Positions 1-7,316 are shown, numbered from the stretch's first letter. The stretch is DNA of 11,224 nucleotides from Campylobacteraceae bacterium (GCA_027056615.1 JALUKJ010000181.1:1-11224); one strand, 5' to 3'. Notes: generated from the letters alone by a model not told the origin. A program made the numbers and translations.

Positions 1-29
1 GATAAAAAATCAATATTTAAGAGATATAC

Positions 30-806
30 CTAATCTGTAATAAAGAAGCGTTTTACCTCTTTAACACGTATGCCTTGTTGAATAAAATAATCACGCCATA
101 GATTTTTAACAGCATTAATCAACTCCATGTTATGCCGTCGTCGCTCTATTACATGCATATAGACAGTAACTCTTGCTTTGGTTGGTAGAGGGTACTCTTT
201 AATTAACTCTTTTACTGAGGGGAGTTTTCCTTTGTAGAAACTAAACTTATGTCCATTTTCCATAAAATCACTTACAATATGTATCTCTGCTTTTTGACTC
301 TTAATATCATCAAAAATAGTAGTTATGGTCTCAAAAAGAGGAGATGTTTGGGCTGTACCTGATTTGCTTAAAAGAGTAGTAATATCAAAAAGAGGTTCCT
401 CAAAAGCCGAAATAAACTTAGCTCTAATATCTCGACAGTTTTCGTAAAGGGCATTACAATCAGCTTCACTTCCTGGGCTACATTTATCAAAAAGAGTATT
501 TACCTTTGTCTCTTTTCCTTTACTTCCTGAGAGTGACAAAATATTTAAACGGCTATTCATTGGAATATTCTCTCCAATATGTGAAAGCCATTTTTCTATT
601 CTATCCACATTTCCACTGCTCCATATATCACTTTTATCAATTAGAACTACCCTTTTAAGTGGACTTGGTTCATTTTTTAGACACATAGTTTCACTATCCA
701 CGTCGTAAGCCTTAGGAGTTAAGTTGTAAGCTAGAATAAATCCTAAAGCCCCTAAAAGAACCAATATTACAATAATCAATATACCCTTTATATCATCTCT
801 ACTCAT
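30..806 (-). CDS. Membrane-anchored vWA-like protein, function unknown
   Basis: I do not recognise a named family. The 258-residue product has a short cytoplasmic start, one hydrophobic helix at about residues 8-27, and a soluble remainder that should lie in the periplasm. The soluble part resembles a von Willebrand A fold: a strand ending in LIDKSD (D57, S59, D60), a later T/S-rich turn (about 150-155) and a strand ending in IVSDF (D180). These sit where metal-site (MIDAS) residues occur, but the DxSxS motif is incomplete, so metal binding is doubtful. Four cysteines (C42, C109, C117, C124) all fall outside the membrane helix and could form disulfides. The ATG is preceded by AGGGAG about 8 nt upstream and overlaps the stop of the upstream gene as ATGA, so the two are translationally coupled and probably act together. 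The coding call is firm; the fold is inferred. Confidence 0.8.
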   Translation of the reverse strand: MSRDDIKGILIIVILVLLGALGFILAYNLTPKAYDVDSETMCLKNEPSPLKRVVLIDKSDIWSSGNVDRIEKWLSHIGENIPMNSRLNILSLSGSKGKETKVNTLFDKCSPGSEADCNALYENCRDIRAKFISAFEEPLFDITTLLSKSGTAQTSPLFETITTIFDDIKSQKAEIHIVSDFMENGHKFSFYKGKLPSVKELIKEYPLPTKARVTVYMHVIERRRHNMELINAVKNLWRDYFIQQGIRVKEVKRFFITD

Positions 807-2233
807 AACTCTATCTCCCTATTTCTTTTAATTTGTTGAAGTAATTTTTGAATATATGAATTTTCCAAGTATCTCTCTTTCATCTCTTCTAATCTCTTTT
901 CAAACTGCTCTTGATTTTCATAAAAGTTATCTATCTGTGCATTAATACTCTTTAACTCTCTCTCTATTAGTAATTTAATATTTAAAAGCATATTAACATT
1001 TAGATTATTTAATTTTTCATCTAATATTTTTTTATAGTTAAAAGAGTCATCTTCTCCATATACAGACTCCACTCCTAAACGATAATCTACTAAAATCTCT
1101 TTTCCTGTTTGAAAAGCTTTATGATAGTAACGCTTATAAGTAGTAATAAATGAGTCCAAATCTAATGCTAGAGTTTCAAGCTTCTCTTTTGAGTTTTCTA
1201 AATTTTCCATCATATTATCTGACTTACGTATGGTCACGGTGTAGAGTTCTCTCATTAATCTTCTTAGCTGTCTTTTTGCATCTAAAAACTCATTATCACT
1301 CGCTTTCCATTGACGATAAACAGCACCATATCCTGGATACTTATCATCAAGATTCATTCCTTTTATAATACTAAAAAGTGTAATCAATACTCCAATAGCA
1401 ACTAAAATAAGTGACTCCATATCGTGCAATACAAAAGGTGTATGAAGCATTGGCTTTAGTACAGCACCTATCTCTACATGTGGATTAATTTGTAAAACCT
1501 CTCGATAGTGGGCAATAAATAGGTGAATAAAGAAGATTAATAGTAACAAAAAACTAAAAATAGCCAATCCCATACGCCTCTGTTTTTGAACAACATGGTT
1601 CTTATAACGTAAAACAAACCCTGCAATAGTAGAGAGAACCACATTGAAAAAGGAGGTAATAAATCCAATAAATACCCCACCAAGCAACCCTAAACTAGAG
1701 GCTTGACCAAAAAAATAGGCATTGGCTAATGCTTCTACAAAGATAAAAACAAAAATCCAAGCAAAATGTAAAATATAACTCTTAGGATAATAAGCCTCTC
1801 TATTAGTTATGTTATTTTCTTGACGAAATCTATTTAACTCATCTCTTAAGTTAACCCGTGCCTCCTGTTTAAGCTCCTCTTCATGGATAAAAGCATCATG
1901 AACAATTCCTGCTTTCTCTTTAAAAAAACGCTCTAGTTTAACAAAATTGTTAGCCTCTTTTGAAACATTATTAACAAGATAATTTATCTCTTTTTTAATC
2001 TCATTTGACTTTTTTATTCCATAGGCATTGAGTCTTTTAATATACTCATTAACCTCTTCTAAATATCGTATTTCATCATTGGTAAGCTCTTCTATATCTT
2101 CTTTAGAATTTTCAGAAGCAAACTGCTCTCCTAATACTTTGGGGTCAACTCCTCTGACTATCTTATCTCTTTGTATATAGCCAAAGTTAAGAAGCTCTTC
2201 ACCCTCTTTTGTCTCTTTAATACGCCATGCCAT
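803..2233 (-). CDS. Four-helix membrane protein with flanking coiled coils, function unknown
   Basis: The family is not recognised. The 476-residue product has a charged, helical N-terminal part (about 45-140, probable coiled coil) and four hydrophobic segments at about 152-175, 182-209, 221-243 and 272-292. A conserved-looking DDKYPGYG turn (296-303) follows just after the last helix, and then a long charged, helical C-terminal region (about 310-476, probable coiled coil). With an even number of helices both coiled-coil ends should be on the same side, most likely the cytoplasm. There is no signal peptide and no enzymatic motif I can name. The ATG has AGGAAA upstream at normal spacing, and a TATAAT box at 2269-2274 lies at a suitable distance. 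Its stop overlaps the start of the vWA-like gene by 4 bp, which suggests a two-component membrane assembly. This layout loosely recalls membrane sensor or scaffold proteins, but no function can be assigned. Confidence 0.85.
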   Translation of the reverse strand: MAWRIKETKEGEELLNFGYIQRDKIVRGVDPKVLGEQFASENSKEDIEELTNDEIRYLEEVNEYIKRLNAYGIKKSNEIKKEINYLVNNVSKEANNFVKLERFFKEKAGIVHDAFIHEEELKQEARVNLRDELNRFRQENNITNREAYYPKSYILHFAWIFVFIFVEALANAYFFGQASSLGLLGGVFIGFITSFFNVVLSTIAGFVLRYKNHVVQKQRRMGLAIFSFLLLLIFFIHLFIAHYREVLQINPHVEIGAVLKPMLHTPFVLHDMESLILVAIGVLITLFSIIKGMNLDDKYPGYGAVYRQWKASDNEFLDAKRQLRRLMRELYTVTIRKSDNMMENLENSKEKLETLALDLDSFITTYKRYYHKAFQTGKEILVDYRLGVESVYGEDDSFNYKKILDEKLNNLNVNMLLNIKLLIERELKSINAQIDNFYENQEQFEKRLEEMKERYLENSYIQKLLQQIKRNREIEL

Positions 2234-2268
2234 ACTTTTCCTAAATGTTTAAAGATTTTCTAATACAA

Positions 2269-2274
2269 ATTATA
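2269..2274 (-). promoter_or_regulatory. Probable -10 box for the two-gene unknown operon
   Basis: On the minus strand there is a perfect TATAAT about 35 nt upstream of the ATG at 2233, in AT-rich DNA between the yraN-like gene and the membrane gene. No good -35 hexamer stands at 16-18 bp, which is normal for main-sigma promoters of Campylobacterota. It implies that the 30-2233 pair has its own promoter and is not simply the tail of the aas transcript. Confidence 0.5.
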
Positions 2275-2317
2275 ACTAAAGTAGCTCGAATAAACTATCA
2301 AAAAAAAACTATAATCA

Positions 2318-2662
2318 CTACATTGTAATATTTTCTAAGAATTCAATTTCACCAAAACGTACTACAATCAAATCAATACAAAATACCATATCTAAATTTT
2401 TTAATTTCATATAGTAGTAGGCTGAGTTAATAACCTTTCTCTGTTTTGAGGGAGTAAAGTTATAAATAGGGTCAAAATCTGCTTGAGCTGATTTCACCTC
2501 TATAAAGTGAAGAACATCATCTTGCATAGCAATAATGTCTATTTCACCCAATTTTCGAGCATAATAATTTTGCTCAACAATCTTAAAGCCATTTTCAATT
2601 AAAAATTCAATGGCTTTAGTTTCATTTTCACTTCCAATAATGGTATTAGATTTATTTTGCAT
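2318..2662 (-). CDS. YraN/UPF0102 family nuclease-like protein
   Basis: The 114-residue protein belongs to the YraN (UPF0102) family, small proteins with a restriction-endonuclease-like fold that are widespread in bacteria but lack a settled role. The family pattern is visible in order: G-x-E-N-E-x-x-A and F-L-x-x-x-G-F near residues 10-30, then GEIDIIA (acidic active-site position), then FIEVKSA (the E-x-K of the PD-(D/E)xK core) and SKQRKV about 20 residues later. Length matches the usual 110-130. The ATG lies 9 nt after the stop of the aas fusion. The TAAGGA that supplies its Shine-Dalgarno sequence overlaps that stop, so translation is probably coupled to aas. Nuclease activity is inferred from the motif only, and the co-transcription with a lipid gene has no obvious functional meaning. 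Confidence 0.88.
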   Translation of the reverse strand: MQNKSNTIIGSENETKAIEFLIENGFKIVEQNYYARKLGEIDIIAMQDDVLHFIEVKSAQADFDPIYNFTPSKQRKVINSAYYYMKLKNLDMVFCIDLIVVRFGEIEFLENITM

Positions 2663-2671
2663 TAAATATCC

Positions 2672-5600
2672 TTATTTATATAACTCCAAAGCTAACTTCT
2701 TAGTTCCATTAAAATCAGACTTACCACTACCCAATTTAGGGATTTCATCAACTTTAAAGTAACTACTTGGAACAAATAGAGGGTTCATCTCTAACGCTTT
2801 GATTTTAGCTTTTAACTCCTCTAAATCTTCTTCTCCCTCTAACAAAAGAATAACTCTCTCACCCTTTTTAGAATCTGGAATAGCTGTAATAGCAATATGA
2901 CTCTCCTCATCAATACATTTTCTAATCTCTTGCTCTACTAGACCAAGACTAACCATCTCCCCACCAATCTTAGCAAAACGGCTATAACGGTCAACAATAG
3001 TTACAAAACCATCTTCATCTAGATGACCTTTGTCACCTGTAATGTACCAGTTGATTCCATCTATCTCTTTACTTACCTCATCTGTTTTTTCTCTGTTTTT
3101 GAGGTAACCTTTCATAACTTGTACCCCACCAATAAGTATCATTCCATCTTCTCCTATGGGTAGAGGTTTATAACTCTGTGGGTCTACAATCATAATGGCT
3201 GTTCCTGATATTGGCATACCAATCGTTCCTGCTTTTGCTCCTACTTGAATATGGTAGGTGTCAGGTACAATGGCATCATGAACATTACATGAGGTTACAG
3301 GAGCTGTTTCGGTTGTACCGTACCCCTCCCAAATCTCTTTTCCAAAACGCTCTTTAAAGAGTTTGTTTATCTCTTTTGGTAACTTCTCTGCTCCTGCTAT
3401 GACCATGCGTAGGTGTTCAAACATCTTAGGGTGTATTTTTCTGTTTCTTGCATAGAGTCTAAAGAATGTTGCTGTACCAAATAGTAAGGTTGCTCTATAT
3501 TTTGTAGCTAACTTTGCAATGCCTAACCCATCGGTTGGGTCTGGATGGCAAACAACAGGTATTCCCTCTATTAGAGGTGCAAAGATGGTAACGGTTAAAC
3601 CAAAAGAGTGAAAAATAGGTAGCGTTCCAAGCATTACATCTTCTTTAGTAGGGTTAACTAGGTTAATAAACTGTTTAATATTCCCTAAAATATTTTGATG
3701 TGTTAGCTCTATACCTTTTGGTGTTCCCTCACTTCCACTTGAAAACAGAATACCAGCTATACTAGAGTTTGAAACAGCTTTAATATAGAGCAGACGCAAT
3801 AAAGAGGTAGGTAAAAACTTCGCTTGAAGAAAGGTGAACAACTGTTCTACTTTAGAGATGGTACTCTTTATCTCCTCTAAATAAAGAACTTCAACCCCCT
3901 CTAGTGCCTCTGTTAAGTCAAACCCTTTAGCTTTAAGTTTGGTCATAAACTGTTTAGAGCTTATTATCTGTTTTATATCTGCCAGTTCAATAGCATATTT
4001 TAGACTTTTAGTTCCTGATGAGTAGTTGAGGTTTACTATGGTTTTACCTAAAGTCAAAGTTGCCATATTGGCAATGCTTCCACCTGCTGATGTTGGTACA
4101 ATAAGCCCAACATTTTGTGATGAGCCTAAAAGCTTTTTAAACTTAGAACGCATTAACAAAACAGCAGTAATAAACTTATAACCAGAGAGTTCAACCCCTG
4201 TTGAGTCTGCAAGAGATAGTTTGTCTCCAACCTCTTTTGCCTCTTTTATCCAAGCTTGTGGTAGGGTATCTAAACGCTCTATATAACTACTCCATGAAGC
4301 AACTGAGAGTCTAATTACTTGCTCTTTTACCTCTGCACCTCTGCTATGAATTGGCATGGTAGCCCCAAAACTAACACTTACGTCTTTAAGTTTTTTATTT
4401 TTAATCTTCTCATTGGCATTAGAGAGTTTACCCTCCCATAATCCTCTAAGGTAAAATGGAACAATAACTGCATTTTCTACCTCTGCAACAGCTAGTTCAA
4501 ACCCTTTTTGAAACTTGCCAATATGTCCATTTCTCGTAAGATGACCTTCGGGGAAAAGAGCTACCATGTCTCCATTATTTAGAGCTTCTCCTACAGATTT
4601 TAATGCATTTTTTCCTCCACGGGTAGAGATAGGAATAGTCTTAAAAAATTTAAAAATAGGCTTTAAATACCAAAGGTTGTAATATTGACGGTCGATTACA
4701 AAACGAATAGGTTTAGGAGTTGCAATCTGTAAAAACGCCCAATCTAAAAATGAAACATGATTTCCTAAAAGAAGTACACCTTTTTGAGCTTTTAGATTCT
4801 CTAACCCTTTTACCTCTATGTTATAGAAAAAGCCAAATCCAAGTCGAACTACAAACTGAGCCAACTCATGAGCTAAATATTTTAAAGTATATAAAAATCC
4901 CAAAAGAGCTATTACCGAAGCAACTTTAAAAAGAGAGGAGCTATCGAGTCCACTATAAGCAAAAATAGTTGTTAAAACTAAAAATGCAAACATAAAAATA
5001 TATTGTATAAAATTATTACCTGCTAAGACTTTTCCCATCATTCGTTGTGGTGTAAGTAACTGAATAATAGTATTTAGAGGAACAATAAACAGCCCTGCAA
5101 AAATACCATAGGCAAAAAAGAGTAGCCCTATGGTAATAGGTGAACTTAAATTTGGAATAAAATAGAGAGAGATACCAATTCCAAATGCTCCAAAAGGAAT
5201 AAGCCCTACCTCTATAAATCGTTTAGAGAAACGACTAACCAAAAGTGAACCCACAACCATACCTACGCCTGAAAGAGCCAAGAGACCATTTATGACTATC
5301 GTATTATCTATGCCCAAACTCTCTTTAAGATAAGCTCCAAAAATAGCAACTACTAATTGAGATATACCCCAAAAGATAGATAGTCCTATAATAGAAAGCC
5401 ATACAATATTTGATTTACGCAAAAGTTTTATATTGCCTTTTAGATAGGTAAAGTTTCTATATTTTTTAAAGTGAAACTCCATACTTTTTGGCTCTTTATT
5501 TTTTAAAGGTAGGCTCATTGCAAAAAGAAACTCAACTGTAGAAGCCAAAATAAGAGCAAAACCTAAAGGATAGATAGCTTGTAAAATTTGAGATTTATCT

Positions 5601-6112
5601 TTTACACTATCGACTAGAAAGCCTTCAAAGAAGTAAGAATAGACTATGCCACCAGCCAAAATAGCAACAATAGTCACAGCTTGAACCACAGAGTTAGCAG
5701 GAGTTAAATTCTCTTTTCCAACCATCTCTTTAATAAGTCCATACTTTGCAGGTGAGTAGATAGCTGATTGTCCTGCTAAAACAAATGTAAGTCCAAAAGC
5801 TACCCAAAACCAACCCATAATATAGGAGAAAAGAATAAAAGTTGTAATGAGTATGGCAAAGGCTGAAGCAACTCTAATAATTTGTACTTTTGGATATTTG
5901 TCACTTAAAAAACCAGAGGGAGAGAAGAGTAGAATAAATGGCAATAAAATCAAAGCATTGACAATAGCTGTCAAGATAATTAAATCACTTCCGTCATAAG
6001 ATTTTAAAATAGTATTTTGCAAGACTATTTTATGTCCTAAGTCTGTCATAGCATTTAAAAAGACTATTAGTATGTAAGAGGTAAAACCTGCTATTTTAAA
6101 AATATTTTTCAT
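2672..6112 (-). CDS. aas: LplT-PlsC-acyl-ACP synthetase fusion (Aas type)
   Basis: This 1146-residue protein fuses three activities of lysophospholipid repair. Residues 1-415 are a major-facilitator transporter of the LplT type (about 12 helices, early FLNAMTDLGHKIV signature) that would flip lysophospholipid across the inner membrane. Residues 430-620 are a PlsC acyltransferase with the HX4D box (H452, D457) and FPEG (520-523). Residues 640-1146 are an AMP-forming acyl-ACP synthetase: the P-loop-like SSGSEGTPKG (791-800, K799), GYGTTET (930-936), TGD (1025-1027) and a C-terminal catalytic lysine in GSGKSD (K1131). All key residues I can check are present, so all three parts look active. E. 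coli encodes LplT and Aas as separate proteins; one-piece fusions are known elsewhere. The ATG has AGGA at about 6 nt. The upstream region is interrupted by a mobile-like element that begins only 18 bp before the ATG. Confidence 0.93.
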   Translation of the reverse strand: MKNIFKIAGFTSYILIVFLNAMTDLGHKIVLQNTILKSYDGSDLIILTAIVNALILLPFILLFSPSGFLSDKYPKVQIIRVASAFAILITTFILFSYIMGWFWVAFGLTFVLAGQSAIYSPAKYGLIKEMVGKENLTPANSVVQAVTIVAILAGGIVYSYFFEGFLVDSVKDKSQILQAIYPLGFALILASTVEFLFAMSLPLKNKEPKSMEFHFKKYRNFTYLKGNIKLLRKSNIVWLSIIGLSIFWGISQLVVAIFGAYLKESLGIDNTIVINGLLALSGVGMVVGSLLVSRFSKRFIEVGLIPFGAFGIGISLYFIPNLSSPITIGLLFFAYGIFAGLFIVPLNTIIQLLTPQRMMGKVLAGNNFIQYIFMFAFLVLTTIFAYSGLDSSSLFKVASVIALLGFLYTLKYLAHELAQFVVRLGFGFFYNIEVKGLENLKAQKGVLLLGNHVSFLDWAFLQIATPKPIRFVIDRQYYNLWYLKPIFKFFKTIPISTRGGKNALKSVGEALNNGDMVALFPEGHLTRNGHIGKFQKGFELAVAEVENAVIVPFYLRGLWEGKLSNANEKIKNKKLKDVSVSFGATMPIHSRGAEVKEQVIRLSVASWSSYIERLDTLPQAWIKEAKEVGDKLSLADSTGVELSGYKFITAVLLMRSKFKKLLGSSQNVGLIVPTSAGGSIANMATLTLGKTIVNLNYSSGTKSLKYAIELADIKQIISSKQFMTKLKAKGFDLTEALEGVEVLYLEEIKSTISKVEQLFTFLQAKFLPTSLLRLLYIKAVSNSSIAGILFSSGSEGTPKGIELTHQNILGNIKQFINLVNPTKEDVMLGTLPIFHSFGLTVTIFAPLIEGIPVVCHPDPTDGLGIAKLATKYRATLLFGTATFFRLYARNRKIHPKMFEHLRMVIAGAEKLPKEINKLFKERFGKEIWEGYGTTETAPVTSCNVHDAIVPDTYHIQVGAKAGTIGMPISGTAIMIVDPQSYKPLPIGEDGMILIGGVQVMKGYLKNREKTDEVSKEIDGINWYITGDKGHLDEDGFVTIVDRYSRFAKIGGEMVSLGLVEQEIRKCIDEESHIAITAIPDSKKGERVILLLEGEEDLEELKAKIKALEMNPLFVPSSYFKVDEIPKLGSGKSDFNGTKKLALELYK

Positions 6113-6122
6113 TTTAATTCCT

Positions 6123-6130
6123 GTTTTATA
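6123..6130. repeat. Left copy of 8-bp direct repeat (target duplication)
   Basis: GTTTTATA stands directly outside the GGCAT end of the 252-bp element. The identical 8-mer follows the other end at 6383-6390. An exact repeat abutting both ends is what a transposition target-site duplication looks like. In AT-rich DNA an 8-bp match can arise by chance, but not often at exactly these two positions. Confidence 0.65.
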
Positions 6131-6219
6131 GGCATATCTCCTAAGTAGTTTACACTTTTTTTAGGAAACGCAGACTTTGAGGCTAAAGCCACAATGCCAT
6201 TGAATTAAGCCCAAATACT

Positions 6220-6240
6220 GTAGGTTCGATTTTATCGAAC
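6220..6240 (+). repeat. REP-like hairpin with GTAG head, first copy
   Basis: A GTAG tetranucleotide (6220-6223) is followed at once by a perfect 7-bp stem GTTCGAT/ATCGAAC (6224-6230 and 6234-6240) closed by a TTT loop. A GTAG at the 5' foot of a short hairpin is the hallmark of REP sequences handled by REP-associated tyrosine transposases (RAYT). No RAYT gene is in the window. Confidence 0.6.
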
Positions 6241-6267
6241 AAAAAATTGAAGCCCATAAAACAATCC

Positions 6268-6288
6268 GTTCGATGAAATCGAACCTAC
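6268..6288 (-). repeat. REP-like hairpin with GTAG head, inverted copy
   Basis: The same unit is present in opposite orientation. On the minus strand GTAG (6288-6285) is followed by the perfect stem GTTCGAT/ATCGAAC, with a GAA loop as read on the plus strand (6275-6277). Only the loop differs from the first copy. The two copies are 27 bp apart and face each other, a BIME-like arrangement at the centre of the larger element. Confidence 0.6.
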
Positions 6289-6382
6289 AGTTTTTTAATA
6301 TTTATTCCTTAATTCAATGGCATTGGGCTAAAGCCATCGGTTCCAAAATGTGAACTACTTTTCAGGAGATATGGAGAATGCC

Positions 6383-6390
6383 GTTTTATA
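6383..6390. repeat. Right copy of 8-bp direct repeat (target duplication)
   Basis: GTTTTATA directly follows the terminal ATGCC of the element and is identical to 6123-6130. Removing the element and one copy would restore a 116-bp divergent intergenic region between aas and the chaperone gene. Confidence 0.65.
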
Positions 6391-6398
6391 TTGTGTAT

Positions 6399-6407
6399 AT
6401 TATATCA
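6399..6407 (-). promoter_or_regulatory. Extended -10 promoter, probably the original aas promoter
   Basis: The minus strand reads TGATATAAT, a perfect extended -10 (TGnTATAAT), pointing towards aas. It lies on the far side of the inserted element. With the element and one repeat copy removed it would stand about 30 nt before the aas ATG, a typical distance. As the sequence stands, a transcript starting near 6392 would carry a leader of about 280 nt that contains the whole element. Confidence 0.55.
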
Positions 6408-6430
6408 TAGTGTATAGTTTTTTAACTAAT

Positions 6431-6458
6431 TTGTTTTATAAAGCTATTTGGCTATAAT
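6431..6458 (+). promoter_or_regulatory. Promoter of the SurA-like gene
   Basis: TATAAT at 6453-6458 is preceded, at a 16-bp spacing, by TTGTTT (6431-6436), a weak -35. The predicted start near 6465 gives a leader of about 24 nt before the ATG at 6489, which has only a weak GGA Shine-Dalgarno (6478-6480). The promoter lies outside the inserted element, so this gene keeps its native promoter. Confidence 0.6.
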
Positions 6459-6488
6459 CATTAATTAAATTAAATATGGATAAATATA

Positions 6489-7316
6489 ATGAAAAAACTA
6501 CTTTCACTTCTTCTTTTCTGTATGCTCACATTAGAGGCACAAGTTATTGATGCTGTAGCTATTGATGTAGAGGGTCAAGCCATTACAGTACTTGAAATTC
6601 AAGCTGTACAACAAAATTTGAAAATGTCAAAAGATGCTGCTATTGAAATGCTTATTCGAGACAGATTAGAGAAAGCTGCGATTGAAAATGCAGGTATTAC
6701 TGTTAGTGATGATGAAGTTCAACAAAAAATAAATACTATCGCTACATCAAAACAATTAACAATAGCACAGATGAAAAGCCTTCTTCAAAAACGAGGTCTA
6801 ACTTGGGATAGTTATCTTAAGCAGATAAAATTAGAGATTCAAAAAGAGCGTTTCTTTCAACAACATATCTTATCAACCATTGATAGACCTAGTGATGATG
6901 AACTTAAAACCTACTACAACACTCATAAAGAGGCATTCTCTTCTGCTCCTACACAGATGAGTTTGGTAGCATATACAAGTGATTCACCTGACCTATTAAA
7001 AGAGGCTATCTCTAATCCTATGAAACCTATTGAAGGTGTTAGTAAAAAAAATATTTTAGCAAGTTCAGACCAAATGAGTCCTGCACTACTTAATCTTATT
7101 CAGCAAACACCTAGTAATAGTTTTACTAAACCTATCAATACGGGAAAAGGTTTTATAACCTACTTTGTAAAATCTAAAGGGAGTGGACAGAGTGGATTTG
7201 AGGCTGTTAAAAATGCTGTTTTATCTAGTTGGATTCAGAGTAAACGTGTTCAGGCTTCAAAAGATTTTTTAAATAAATTAAAAGCTAATGCAAAAATTAG
7301 AGTGATTCGCCTATAA
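6489..7316 (+). CDS. SurA-like periplasmic chaperone/peptidyl-prolyl isomerase
   Basis: This 275-residue exported protein resembles SurA N-terminal chaperones, including the Campylobacter jejuni Cj1289 type. Residues 1-17 form a signal peptide (KK, a leucine-rich core, cleavage likely after LEA). Residues 18-135 match a SurA_N domain, starting with the typical DAVAIDVEGQAIT strand and continuing through helices with the LIRDRLEKAAIENAGI pattern. Residues 136-230 look like a shortened parvulin domain that ends GKGFITYFVKSK, and a final helix (235-268) packs back on the chaperone core as in SurA. Its likely job is to keep outer-membrane proteins unfolded in the periplasm. Parvulin active-site residues are not obvious, so chaperone function is better supported than isomerase activity. 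dcd follows 32 bp later on the same strand. Confidence 0.85.
   Translation: MKKLLSLLLFCMLTLEAQVIDAVAIDVEGQAITVLEIQAVQQNLKMSKDAAIEMLIRDRLEKAAIENAGITVSDDEVQQKINTIATSKQLTIAQMKSLLQKRGLTWDSYLKQIKLEIQKERFFQQHILSTIDRPSDDELKTYYNTHKEAFSSAPTQMSLVAYTSDSPDLLKEAISNPMKPIEGVSKKNILASSDQMSPALLNLIQQTPSNSFTKPINTGKGFITYFVKSKGSGQSGFEAVKNAVLSSWIQSKRVQASKDFLNKLKANAKIRVIRL

Larger units (their letters stand above)
6131..6382. mobile_element. 252-bp MITE-like non-coding inverted-repeat element
   Basis: The element starts GGCAT and ends ATGCC, and is flanked by an 8-bp direct repeat. It is built as nested inverted repeats. From outside in these are: ATATCTCCT (6134-6142) against 6364-6372; AAGTAGTTTACA (6143-6154) against 6349-6360 with one mismatch; the perfect 18-bp CAATGCCATTGAATTAAG (6192-6209) against 6308-6325; and two REP-like hairpins at the centre. 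The arms differ by small insertions and deletions, and the right end holds an extra short stretch. It encodes no protein and would be mobilised in trans. Eight-bp duplications and ends beginning GG occur in the ISL3 and IS1595 families, but I cannot assign a parent. It lies between divergent genes, and on the minus strand it is probably transcribed as part of the aas leader. Confidence 0.65.

Noticed and set aside
1150..1368. 72-codon plus-strand open frame
   Set aside because: It lies wholly inside the four-helix membrane protein gene on the other strand, has no Shine-Dalgarno or promoter, and its product looks like an antisense translation.
2296..2330. Run of nine T on the minus strand after the yraN-like stop, as a terminator
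   Set aside because: The only stem before it is about 5 bp with a G-T pair, and the run is followed by a promoter region. It may still contribute to termination but is not strong enough to list.
4720..4929. 69-codon plus-strand open frame
   Set aside because: It is antisense to the PlsC region of aas, with no family features or ribosome binding site.
6125..6130. TATAAA on the minus strand as the aas promoter
   Set aside because: A start 6-8 nt downstream would fall within or beside the Shine-Dalgarno and leave almost no leader. It is part of the 8-bp direct repeat and the stronger extended -10 lies at 6399-6407.
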